From contig CAOLHI010001248.1 in assembly GCA_948474755.1 (NCBI GenBank), positions 1-64,000 on the forward strand: a DNA stretch of 64,000 bases. The letters are read 5' to 3'. Origin of the DNA: Ctenosaura bakeri (lineage: Eukaryota; Chordata; Lepidosauria; Squamata; Iguanidae). Shown one piece after another: positions 33,730 to 43,839 of this stretch. Position 1 is the first letter of the stretch. The number at the start of each line of letters is the position of its first letter. The notes beneath the pieces are model-generated. The model was not told the origin of the DNA. It did no database searches and saw only the letters and a program-made list of their open reading frames with translations. The translations under genes were made by a program, and so were the position numbers.

Positions 33730-34450
33730 GTATTTACTTGCTCTTCTTCCAATCCTATGGCAGCAATGCACTCTACACTCTACATTGGACAAACAGGACA
33801 AGGATAAGTGGGCACAAATCTGACATTAGAAATGGCAGTATCCAAAAACCAATTGCAGAACATTTCAGTCTTCCTGGACATAAAGTAAGAGAGTTACAGA
33901 TTGTGGTTCTTGAACAAGGAAATTACAAAAAAAGATGAGAAAGAAAAACAGCTGAATTGAAATTCCAATCCATTAGCAAAGGTGTAAACAAAGACAATAG
34001 GTTCGTGGCACATTACGTATATTAATACAAGAATCCTCATTACTTCATATATAACAAAAAGAACCTTCTCAGAGAAAGTTTTGAATCAAGAAAACTGGCT
34101 TTTGATAAGTAGATCTATTGCTTTCAGATATCAACACTAAATCACCGCTGTAAAGATCTGAAAGACCTGTATCACCTTGATTACCCCTTTGAAAATTTAG
34201 GGAAAGGGTCATAGTTTGTATCGTTCTGGATTCTATTACATTCCATTCAAGGATTTTATATGTGCTATATTCTATTAATATAGTCATTGAATTTTTGCAT
34301 TCTTTCCTTATAATGTCTCTGGGTTCAGTTCAAAATTTCTTCTGGATCCCAAACAGTTAGGCTTAACAGTACAAACGTGTTCTTTATATAGTCTTTACAT
34401 TCTATAGGGATGTTCTTTTCATTATATATTGGCACCATGACTGATTTTGT
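33730..34450 (+). mobile_element. Penelope-like retroelement, GIY-YIG endonuclease end
   Basis: The nucleotides CTACATTGGACAAACAGG read LYIGQTG, the GIY-YIG start, in one frame. The next part reads RISGHKSDIRNGSIQKPIAE, then HFSLPGHKVRELQIVVLEQG and ERKTAELKF in another frame. This matches the C-terminal GIY-YIG endonuclease of Penelope-like elements (RIxxHKSDI...PVAEHF...H...LQVxxLE). The enzyme nicks target DNA. One frameshift and a stop at 33936-33938 break it. The RT domain is absent upstream (5' truncation) and the rest is AT-rich 3' UTR with an uncertain end. Confidence 0.78.
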
Positions 34451-34459
34451 GCACTTCTT

Positions 34460-35700
34460 CAGCTTTACTTATTCTTTTGATACTAGGAGATCATGGTCTG
34501 TGCCACAATCCACTCCTGGTCCTATTTTATGTAGAGAGAATGGAGATGGTCCATCTTTCGCTTCCAATTATGTAGTCTATTTTGTTTGTATATGAGCTAT
34601 CAGATGATATCCACATATAAAGTCATCTGTTTAGTTACCTTAAGAATGTGCTAGCAATGAACAAATTGTTGGCCTCCCAGAATTTGGTAAATCATTCTCT
34701 CCCTTCATTACTGTTCCAAATTCTCTGACAATGCTTGGTTCTGCTCTGTTTGCTACTTTTGCTTTCCAGTCACCCTAAAAGAGCTTTAGCAGTCACAAAA
34801 ACATTTGTGGGTTAGTTAAAAAATACAGTGGCATTATAGTCCAGGTTTTTATGTTACTAGAGAAGACAATCCACTTTACAATCAATGGCCTAGAGACAGT
34901 ACAATACTAATGGATTAAAAAGACCGACTAGCACTGTTAGATTGGATTACACATATGCTGAAGTCATGATGCAAAGCAGTTGTATAGTCTTTAGTGGAAG
35001 CAGTTGCATGCCCAGGTAGAATAACAGCTGTGCTTGACCCTACCCAAATCTGCAACTACACTAGCAAAAGAGGTCTTATGTTACCCTAATGACTTAAGCT
35101 ACATTAGCATCTCTCCCCAAATGTGAAATCAAACTTTTCCTATTGTTGTCATCCTAAATTGCAGATTGTCAAACACTCCAAAACTCTGTCAGAAGTAAAA
35201 CACTATAAAAATAAAACATATTATTGAGAAAGCTGTGTATATATTGTATTGGAGTTCTGAACATTCAGCTTCCTCCAAAACAATTACTCCTATCACTAGT
35301 TGAATTGAGACCATTATTTCAGACTCATCAAGTGATAAAGGAGTCGTGTTGGTTTCTTTCTTGAACAGTAATTTCTACTGACAACCAATTTCTAATTGAC
35401 AGAACATTTTGAAAAGGCAGATTAAAGGCAACATAAAGTTGTGCAATTTCCTAGCCACAGCATGAGAAGAACAGTAAATAAAAAAGCAAAATGAAGAGGA
35501 GAAGTTTTTAGTCACATAAAAAGTATAAATGTACAACTATATGCAAACATGCACATAGGTACAGGATTTTTTTTTCCCTATAAAGAGCATTACAGATTAT
35601 TCTCACAGATGTAACAGAGGAATTGCAAGTGTTTCGCTTCAGGTGAGCTACTTCTTAGGTGTTGAGGGTCAAACTGGACCATATCCTTGGATCCAATGTA
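34460..35700. other. no recognised feature
   Basis: About 1.2 kb of AT-rich sequence. Nothing beyond short homopolymers (T9 near 35568) could be supported. Confidence 0.5.
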
Positions 35701-35710
35701 TTGATGCACT

Positions 35711-36488
35711 TGTTACCCTGACTTCTAGGGGTCCCTGGAGGGACACCTTGATTCGCTCCAAAAATGCAAAGATTGGGGAAATTAGCAGAGCACTGGCAAT
35801 AGCAAAATGAGGGCCAGGGTAACCCAGTAGAATCTTTTACCCAATTTTTACAGCGTCAAACCAAGCGAAAAGCCAGACAGATATACTAATAAATGGTTTT
35901 TATTGATAAAAATATTCTCACTCACCCAGCACTCACTCACTCATGTGCACAAAGCCTATCAAGAAGGGAAAGGGGTGAAAATTGATAGGGGATTCAGCAG
36001 AGAGGGTGTAAAGGTGGTAACTCTGCACCTATCCTGAAGTCTTCAGTCGGGAAGCAGTGAGAAGAATGGAGCTCAGTGAAGAGAAGTGGCTGAGGAGATC
36101 ACTTGACTAACAGAGTACCAGTCTGCTAGCATGACCCTGAAGAGACCCTCAAAAACTGGGACTACTTATAGGAGCAGAATGTACCTTGAAGGCAGACCCT
36201 CTCCTGGGAAGAACAATGGCCAAAATAAAGGGACAAATGCTGCACAATAGCAACTTGGTAGTTTGCATGACTGGTTTACACAAATAGACCTTGCAGTGTA
36301 GGGTTTACTAACGTCGGAGTTGATCAACCTGGGGAAAACCCAAAATTCCCTTCAAGCTGGCTAGTCCTTGGCTGAGGACTCTTCATCCATGCAGGCGTGT
36401 TTAGCCTGAGGTCTCCTAGGGGAAACGTGACTGGAGATTTTCCTGGCCTGACCTATTTTCAGTCATTCAACCTCCTTGTCTATGTACC
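35711..36488 (-). mobile_element. solo LTR, family 1, copy 2
   Basis: The plus-strand left end TGTTACCCTGACTTCTAGGGG matches the left end of the 12.6-kb LTR, and the following GATTGGGGAAATTAGC, GAATCTTTTACCC and TTTTTATTGAT blocks keep the same order. CACT is present at 35707-35710 and 36489-36492, which suggests a 4-bp duplication. On the minus strand a TATAAGTAG box (about 36172-36180) precedes AATAAA (about 35899-35904). The outer end (GTACC) has lost the canonical CA. No internal domain. Confidence 0.75.
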
Positions 36489-36492
36489 CACT

Positions 36493-36892
36493 GGGGCAAC
36501 CTCTCTGGCATGGCGGGCATATTTGATATCGAATTTATAGTTCCTGAGATAGGGTATGCCAGTGAGGTAACACACTGCCACTGTTATGGTGTTGAAATTT
36601 GGCCATGGCTGATTAATTTGTTTCCACTAACTATGGTGGGTGCTATTACACAGAAAGGCATTAGAACATCCTTCTGTGCCATGGAGTCCAGCAAGATCAC
36701 AGGACAACCAACAGGAAGCAACCACAGGGCTTACTATGAGGACAAATCCAAATATGCCACTAACATTTCTACCACTTTGGTAGAAGCAGAAGCACCAGGT
36801 GGTCTAAAAGACTGCATGTTGTCCACTCTTGCTTTAGGTTAACCTGACTCACAGGTTCATGGAAAGTAATATCATGGGCTGAAGCTTTGTTT
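36493..36892. other. unassigned sequence with a 110-codon frame
   Basis: The frame 36510-36842 begins MAGIFDIEFIVPEIGYASE. No family is recognised. Because it lies next to the LTR it might be unrelated unique DNA. Chance is the simplest reading. Confidence 0.35.
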
Positions 36893-36927
36893 ATTTGCTT
36901 GTTTGTTTGTTTGTTTGTTTGTTTGTC
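36893..36927 (+). repeat. (TTTG)n microsatellite
   Basis: About eight units of TTTG/TTGC-type tetramers in an uninterrupted run. Confidence 0.9.
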
Positions 36928-37001
36928 TGAAGCCTCAATGTGATCCATTTAGACTTGGATTTGGCTGACTTAGCCATATGAAAGATTCTCGTCATGCTCT
37001 G

Positions 37002-37232
37002 TGAAAGCCAGTGTGGTGTAGTGGTTTGAGTTTTGAACTATAATGCTGGAAACCAAGGTTTGCATTCTCATTCAGCCATAGAAACACACTGAGTGACCTT
37101 GGGCAGGTTACATTCTCAGCCTCAGAGAAAGGTCCAGGGGGAACTCCCTCTGCACAAATTTGCCAAGAAAACCTCATGATAGGGTTGCCTTTAGTTGGAA
37201 ATGACCTGAAGGTACATACACACAAAGGCATG
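37002..37232 (+). mobile_element. tRNA-derived squamate SINE, full length
   Basis: Starts GTGAAAGCCAGTGTGGTGTAG, passes through ACTGAGTGACCTTGGGCAGG, CTCAGCCTCAGAG, TTGCCAAGAAAACCTCATGA and TAGTTGGAAATGACCTGAAG, and ends ACATACACACAAAGG. This is the most complete copy of the family in the window. Confidence 0.88.
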
Positions 37233-37234
37233 GC

Positions 37235-40000
37235 CTGTAAACTGTGAAATTCTTGTGGCCTTCAGAATTGGTTTCTCAAGTACCAGATGTCACCAAAAGT
37301 GGGAAAGGGATCAATCTACTAATGGGACAACAGTTCCATACATTTGCTGAAAAGGAAGTCCTACTTAACTCAATAAAAACTTTATTCCCCATGACTGAGT
37401 ATAGGAGGTGATTGTCATGTTCTTTTTGCTGGATAATGCATTTCATTTCTACAGAGCTGATGATTTAGGCCTAGTTTGGCTCATCTTCTACTTTGTTTCT
37501 CAAGTTGTCAGCTGGAGCTATTTGTTGCAGATACCTCTCTGTGGAGTACCTGTAGTTTGTTTGTGGAATACTGTGGCCCTTAAGTTTGTGGGATTCTGTG
37601 GGGCAGTAGCTATGCTTTTGGGACGGGAACCAAATAAGACAACTTTGTTTCCTTGTGGTACTGATTTTGTTTTTCCAATGGATGATGTCACTATAAACTC
37701 CAAATACAAAAAAAAAAAAAAAAACAGGTGCAAAACTAAAGCAGTTATTCTGCATGTCAATTATTATCTCAAAAATTCAATTTTCAATTGTTTTAAATCA
37801 ACAAATAGGGAACAACAAGATCCAAAACACTGTTAAATATTTTTGGCACGTATGAAAAACAACAACAACACTACAGATTATCAGTCAAATACTGCTAGAT
37901 GCATAAAAAGTATGTGTTATTAAATCAATATACAATATTTAAGATCATATTAGTTATCAATTACAGCCAGATATAATTATATTCTAGTTATCCAATAATG
38001 TTGAATAATAGATTATCCAGGGTCATTGATTACATCAGCATAATTGGATCTGCTTATATATTTGTTTCATTCAGACACGCTTCCCAGCAGATAAGATCAT
38101 CTTACCATGGGCAAGTGGCTCCCATAGTTTTCAAGTTGTATGAAAGACGATTATATTTCCAAGTGTCATAAAAGTGATAGCACTTTACATAAAAGTCCAC
38201 TGGGGGTGGATGGTCAGTGATAAAGACTCTACTTCAGAACTGAGAGACCCCAGTGCAGCCTAAAAATGCTTATGTTCCACTTTCACTAGAGCACTCGACT
38301 CACTTTTTTAAAGCAATACTAAGTTCATCTACTTTGTTTTCAAGACAGTACTATTACAAATATAAATAAAATAAAGCAACTGTGGCATACATGTACAAGT
38401 CACCAACAATTACATATCAGTCACACAGGCAGCTACTTTAAAAACTGAATCTTGAATGTAAAAATATTAATCATATTACACACAGCTAATTTATCCCACT
38501 GATGTCCTTTCAAATGCTAAACTTATGAGAAAGCTAATGAACCATGCCAGGTGTCTTAGCTTAGATTGTTTTCAAATTTCATGAAGTGAGATAATGCAAA
38601 TGAGGAATGGGTTTGCACTGAGCCTTCCAAAGCCCTGATAAGTTGTTAATAAACCTTGGCAAATTCTGATTATGGTTGTCTCATTACCTACTTTGCTCCA
38701 TTTTCCACAGTGTTGCTAAATCAAAGTTTCTCAAGTGCTAAAACATTGCATTTATATTGGTTCACCTGAATAAACAGTGATACCCTGTAGAAAGCAATAT
38801 ATCCCTGCTTTGTTCACTGTCACTCTTTACCACAATGACAAATTTACATGCCTAGTCTAATGAGCATTTCCTTTTTGAGAAATCTATACCTGACAGAGCA
38901 TACCTTTTCACTTTTTTATCTGTAAAGATACATGTGAAACATAAGTTTGAGAATACTAGGGTTTGTGGAGCCTCACTTTTGAGACATTTTGCAATGTCCT
39001 ATCCAAATTCTTAATTTTCCTCAAATTTTCATGATTTTTTTTGCCTGAAGAACCTCAAAATTCACTCAAGAAATTGACTTTAGATGAAATCTTGTCTGAT
39101 TTTTAAATAGCTGTCATAGGAATCACTGAACCAGATCCTATGTACTCAGAAGCTTCAAACGGCTATAGCAGGCATCACATTTGACAACTTGAGAACTTTT
39201 TTTCCAGCCCTTTCAGCCACATCATCACTCATCTTCCTTCTCAAAAATGGCATCACTAATCTTTGTTGGTGCTCTTGTTCAAGTCAAGACTAAGACTGGC
39301 TAGAAACATAACCAAGAATCCAAGAAACTGAATATAGAAAAGGTATTCAGATAAGAACAAATCAAAACATAAGGCCCAAAGGCAAAGCTGAAGTAACATA
39401 TGGTTCTGCCCCTGAGTCAGGTATCATTGCTATTTGGACTGCTGACAGCCAAAGGTAGCTCAGAAATGAAATCAAACACAGTCCATGCCCAGGTACCAAG
39501 AAGACCAACCATAGCATGACTCAAGGTGTATGAAAATCACTGGCATAGTCTAATCTATTCCCTGAAACTCAACTAGGCCAGGGATGACATTTTTATATGA
39601 AGCCAGAGCCCTATCCAGAAATCATATGTAGGCTCTCCATGATTAAGTCTTCTTGGGAGAAAGGCCCTTCACTTGTAGAGACCTCTTACTCCCAAAGGAG
39701 TCCCCTAATCCTTAAGAGGTCTTCCGTGTATTCACACACTCCATGTGTTGGATTCATTCCCAACTTCTACCTTCAAGTGTTGCTGCTCTTGAGGGCTGGG
39801 AAGGTCTTAGCCTCATCCTCAAATTCTGGGCCAAAATGCTTCTCTTTAGGGGTGCAAATGCCTATTCCCTCAAGGGCCTTGGATCTGGGGTACAAGTGAC
39901 TCCTTATCTCCTCAGGCTCAGAATGCATGTGAGCATCAAATTCATAGTCTCTGAAGGAGTCATCCATCAGGACATCCCACCAGTGAGGTCCATATACTAT
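37235..40000. other. no recognised gene; A-tract and AT-rich unique DNA
   Basis: An A tract lies at about 37711-37727. The 142-codon frame at 37408-37836 runs through it and is chance. The block 38440-38700 is repeat-free with the octamer-like word ATAATGCAAATGAGG and could be conserved non-coding DNA. The minus-strand frame 39773-40012 (EPEEIRSHLYPRSKALEG...) is charged and unlike chance composition, but I do not recognise it. Confidence 0.4.
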
Positions 40001-40202
40001 GGCCATTTCCACTCTACATTGTTATAGTGCCACTATTCTCGCTTTCAACTTTCTGCAGAACCTGGGGTTTGCAGTTTCAGGAACAGCATTTAGAATTCTG
40101 ACCCAGAGAGCTCTTTGGCCTCAGTTAACTACAAACCCCAGAATTCCACAGGATGTTGAAAGTGAAATGATAGCACTATCACAGTGTAGGATGGAAATGG
40201 CC
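40001..40202. mobile_element. MITE B copy 3
   Basis: Begins GGCCATTTCCACTCTACATTG and ends AGGATGGAAATGGCC. The inner arms ACCTGGGGTTTGCAG and CTACAAACCCCAGAATTCC are inverted. TAT flanks both sides (39998-40000 and 40203-40205), so a 3-bp duplication is possible. Confidence 0.85.
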
Positions 40203-40204
40203 TA

Positions 40205-40515
40205 TGAGTGGATGCAAGAGAGGGCTTTCTCAGCTGTGGAATCCCAATTGTGGAATGCTCTCCCCAAGGAGGCCTAACTGACACCAACATTAGCTCCATG
40301 TAGGTGCCAAGTAAAACATGACTGTTTATTAAAGCCTTTGGCCTCATTGATTTGCTTCAAAATGCTTTTCACATGGTTTTAACCAGTTTTGACTTTATAA
40401 ACCCATTTTAACTTGTAAACGTGTTTAACTTGTCTATCTAATTTACTGTTGTCAATTTAAACCATTTAAATCTGCTTATAGTGATTTTAGGTATATGCCA
40501 CCCTGAGGTCAGTAA
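40205..40515 (+). mobile_element. L2-type LINE, last codons and 3' UTR
   Basis: In frame the sequence reads RAFSAVESQLWNALPKEA, which is the conserved L2 segment close to the end of ORF2. A long T-rich 3' UTR follows with GATTTTAGGTATATGCCACCCTGAGG near the end. MITE B lies directly upstream, so it probably inserted into or beside this L2. Confidence 0.8.
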
Positions 40516-40519
40516 AACA

Positions 40520-42500
40520 AAATAGCATTTGGCTTCTTTGGGCAACTGATAGGAAGAATGAGGAATGTCCTTTTAGTGACTTCCTTATTCTTCCTTTCTC
40601 CTTCCTGAAGGAGGTAGGAGCTGCTGGACAGGATTACTGGGCAAGCAGTGGCAGCAGTAATAATGACACTACTGACAAAGGGGCTGAAATTGTGAGAGCT
40701 GGAAAATGTCACAGCCAGACAGAGGTTTCTGTGCACCAGAATGATTCATAATCCCCTGGACTACTACTTAAACTAATCAAAATTTCCTGGTTCTCAGTCA
40801 TCTGTGTCAATTTCAATTCCCAGCCCTTGCTTCCTTTGAACAAGATGTGAAGGTTACCTTATAAATTCAATACACATAATTCTCTTCTACTGAGCAGGCT
40901 ATTTATTTTTGTGTGTTTTTAAAAACTTCTAACTTTCTTCCCATGTAACTTCTCGATTTCTCCAGGGATTTGTATGAAAGAAACCACCAACTCCAGGTTT
41001 TTGCTGTGGGAAGGGTCTATCATATGATTTCTTAATACCTCTGTATGTCAAATATATTTCAAACAGGAGGTGAATAGTGTCATCATATATCTGTTTATTC
41101 AGAAATAAAGCCTATTCAGTTTAACAAAATATAAGTGTATCTAGGACTGCAGCCTTTATACTCAAGAAGCCAGAATATTCAAAAGTATAATTCATTTCCA
41201 GCTTTGTTTTCCAAGGCAGCAGCATGACCACAGTCAAAACAAAAGCAGGCAGGGAAAACAGAGAAAATCAGGTGGGACATTATTAACTGAAACACCAGAG
41301 GTTGAACAAGAGAACTCCTACGGTAGTTAAATGTTTTATAATCATAAACTTGCCATTTTGTGCTAAATCTATATGTGGAGAAGAAACAATTGGTGGTTGA
41401 GATAAAAATAGCATATTTTCCTAGGCGTGCATGTTATTATGATACACAACCCAAACCCCATGTATGGATGTAGTTTGACAGTTTTTGCCTTAAATCTAGC
41501 AAATGTGAATTTTTCTGCAGAGGTACGTCTGAGTAATGTTTGTATATCAATTTTTAAAATTCATTCAGCAGACATAGCAAGTCTCCCAGGTCACTGCTTG
41601 GTCTCCATTTGGAGTCTTATTTGTAGTAAGCCTGTCTCCGAACATAATGTGATGGCTGCAGGATGAGGCAGAACTATGTGATCAGAATTGTAAGCAGGTA
41701 ACACCAGTTGCTTCTAAACAATATGGACCAGGAGAGATGTTATTTTTAAAAATGAGAAATAGAAGAATTCTAACAATTGTTAGGCTATCACAACTTTAAC
41801 CCAGATTACATAAACACGTTGAGTTGCTTCATTAAACAGTCAATAGGCAGAGATTCCATTCAGCTTTTTGATGTTGTGACAGTCTGATTAAGATGGTGCT
41901 ACTCTGGTTGCATGTTACATCTGCATTGCAAATGACAAAGAAAATTAAAGATGAGGAGACCAAAGGAGGAAATAATACTCCATACTGGGTTATTTTAGAT
42001 TCATATTGAGGGGATAGAAAGCTACAATTCAGCACATATATTAGCAAACTTCTTTCTGCCACCCAAAATATAGTGTTTGGTTTTGTCATTTAAAAATTCA
42101 CAAAAAATTCCAGGGAAAGGAATTTTGAAAGGGACAGGCAGATTCATCTGCTGCAGAAAAAACAAAGGTCAGTGACAGACTGCGACCAGCTATATTAGTG
42201 AAAGCAAGGGACAAGAAAGAACTTTCAGCCAAGAAGCTTTATTCTGAGTATAGTCCAGGACAGATAAAGAGATGGCAACTGTGGAAGGTGGTGGGGAGCA
42301 GAGTTTGCTGTGGTCCATCTGTGGTACGCTGTTTTGAGCAGAAGACAGACAAATGTGTAGATTTTTTTTTTTTCAAGTATGTTTTGGATGGACCTTGTAA
42401 ATTTAAGGGGTACCACAATGGCTATTTGAGGATTTTGAAAATGCTTGGCAAATTGGGGAAAACTGGGTGCTGAGGAGAGCTCAGAAGAAGCCTGAGGATT
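40520..42500. other. no recognised feature
   Basis: About 2 kb of AT-rich sequence. Frames at 41427-41666, 41832-42089 and 42198-42473 have no recognisable domain and I consider them chance. Confidence 0.45.
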
Positions 42501-42534
42501 GTGTGTGTGTGTCCGCGCGTGCACACACACACAG
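42501..42534. repeat. self-complementary GT-CG-AC tract, Z-DNA candidate
   Basis: GTGTGTGTGTGT is followed by CCGCGCGTGC and ACACACACACAC. The tract is almost fully alternating purine-pyrimidine and self-complementary, so it could form Z-DNA or a hairpin. Confidence 0.85.
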
Positions 42535-42592
42535 AGCCTGTGTTGACATACTTTATCATGATGTCTAGACTTAGTAATTTGGGTTGATTTTC

Positions 42593-42655
42593 CTCCAACA
42601 AGCCAAAAAATGTAACTTACAGTTCATTTTCAGTTATTCTTCTGGCTTGTTGGAG
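42593..42655. other. perfect 13-bp inverted repeat (hairpin)
   Basis: CTCCAACAAGCCA at 42593-42605 is exactly complementary to TGGCTTGTTGGAG at 42643-42655, with a 37-base AT-rich loop. It is not obviously part of a known repeat. Confidence 0.8.
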
Positions 42656-42747
42656 AAAGCAAGCCAAACCACCAGGTGGGGTCACATGGTACTTGTCCTA
42701 TAGAAGAAATGTGTCAAAGTATATGAGTTGCTCATAGATACCATGCT

Positions 42748-42988
42748 CATAGCTGATCATAGATACAAGAGCCTTGGTGGCACAATGGTTAAATGCCGGT
42801 ACTGCAGCCACAACACTGTGAGTTTGATCCTGCAGGGCTCCAGGTTGACTCAGACGTCCATCTTTCTGTAGGTTGGTAAAATGAGTACCCAGCTTGTTGG
42901 GGGCAATTAGCTAAAACACATTTTAAACCACTTAGGGAGTGCTTCACACTGATAAGCAGTATAGAAATGTAACTGCTATTGCTATTGC
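42748..42988 (+). mobile_element. Sauria SINE with BovB-type tail and 9-bp TSD
   Basis: Contains GAGCCTTGGTGGCACAATGG, GGTTAAATGCCGGTACTGC, GAGTTTGATCCTGCAGGGC, CAGGTTGACTCAGACGTCC and GGTAAAATGAGTACCCAGC, then GGAGTGCTTCACACTGA and a (TGCTAT)n tail: head, body and classical 3' end of the Sauria SINE. TACCATGCT at 42739-42747 and 42989-42997 is the target duplication. About 20 extra bases (CATAGCTGATCATAGATACA) sit between the left duplication and the usual 5' start. Confidence 0.9.
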
Positions 42989-43027
42989 TACCATGCTAAA
43001 TCCAACCATGGCTGTAAAAGCTTGCAT

Positions 43028-43835
43028 TAACTATAGTTTTGCCTCCAATTTGCAGGTTTGAGACTTGCAAATTTGATTATTTGTGGGTGGCTTGCCTCTC
43101 CAATTCCCACTTCCATTCCCTAGTGCAGGGAGAAGATCTTGTCCCCTGCGCTCCCCCACCAGCTATGGTGTCAGCAGCTGGTGGAAGAGTGAAGTGAGGG
43201 GGCTGTCTCCTCCGCCCAGCTCCCCTTCCATGCAGCTGAGGGCTCCATCGCACCGGGGCAGGTAGCAGAAGGAAGTGGGCAGGGTGATCTCATGCTTCCT
43301 GCTCTTCTCTGGCCTGTTGCAGGGGTGATCCTGCCCGGGGAGGGAGAAGCATGTGGGAAGTACAATCTCGTGCTTCTCCCTCTCCTCCGGTGGGCCACCA
43401 GTGTGATCCTGCACAAGGCAGGTGGGAGAAGAATGAGGGGAGTGTGATCTCGCACTCCCCGTTCCTCTCTGCCTTGCCTCCAGCATGATCCTGCCTGGGG
43501 AGAATGGGAGAAGCATGTGGGGAGCGCGATCTCATGCCTTCCACTCTTCTCGGGCCCACCGCAAGCACGATCCTGCCTGGGGCAGGTGGGAGAAGGATGT
43601 GCGGAGCACGATCTCGCTCTCCCCATTCTGCTCCCTGCCCACCACTGGTGCCATCCCCCGGGCAGGTGGGAGATGGAGGTAGGGAAGGTAATCTTGTCCC
43701 TGATGCTCTCCTGGGCAGGGGGCCCAGGGAAGGAGGAGTGCTCATTGGGGGGAATTATTCATGGTTTTTTGACTTTCATGTGGGTTCTCTGCACCTATTC
43801 CTCTGCAAATGTGGAGGGCATACTGTACTGGACAG
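43028..43835. mobile_element. TA-flanked TIR element, copy 2, with minisatellite interior
   Basis: Left end TTTTGCCTCCAATTTGCAGG and the complement of the right end (ATGCCCTCCACATTTGCAG) are inverted repeats, with TA nearby on each side. ATTTGATTATTTGTGGG just inside matches the element at 9.02 kb. Most of the interior is a GC-rich 80-bp tandem array. No transposase. Confidence 0.65.
43255..43730 (+). repeat. 80-bp GC-rich minisatellite, about 6 units
   Basis: GGTGGGAGAAG-like words start at 43261, 43341, 43421, 43501, 43582 and 43662, a period of exactly 80 bp (81 once). Units share CGATCTCGTGCTTCC-like, CTCTTCTCGGGCC-like and ATCCTGCCTGGGG blocks. Frames of 117-151 codons in all directions arise from the repeat and are not genes. 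Confidence 0.88.
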
Positions 43836-43839
43836 ATCA

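Noticed and set aside
12626..36488. One 24-kb provirus bounded by the two family-1 LTRs
   Set aside because: Each LTR has its own 4-bp duplication (CCTT and CACT), they have diverged strongly, and the DNA between them consists of unrelated repeats and no retroviral coding region.
37408..37836. 142-codon plus-strand frame
   Set aside because: It is the longest plus-strand frame of the region but runs through an A17 tract that gives a Lys run. There is no recognisable domain, no conserved composition and no promoter or splice context. Chance is likely.
42780..42860. Possible tRNA gene
   Set aside because: A- and B-box-like words are present, but they belong to the head of the Sauria SINE, and the clover-leaf is not preserved. 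The same applies to the other SINE heads.
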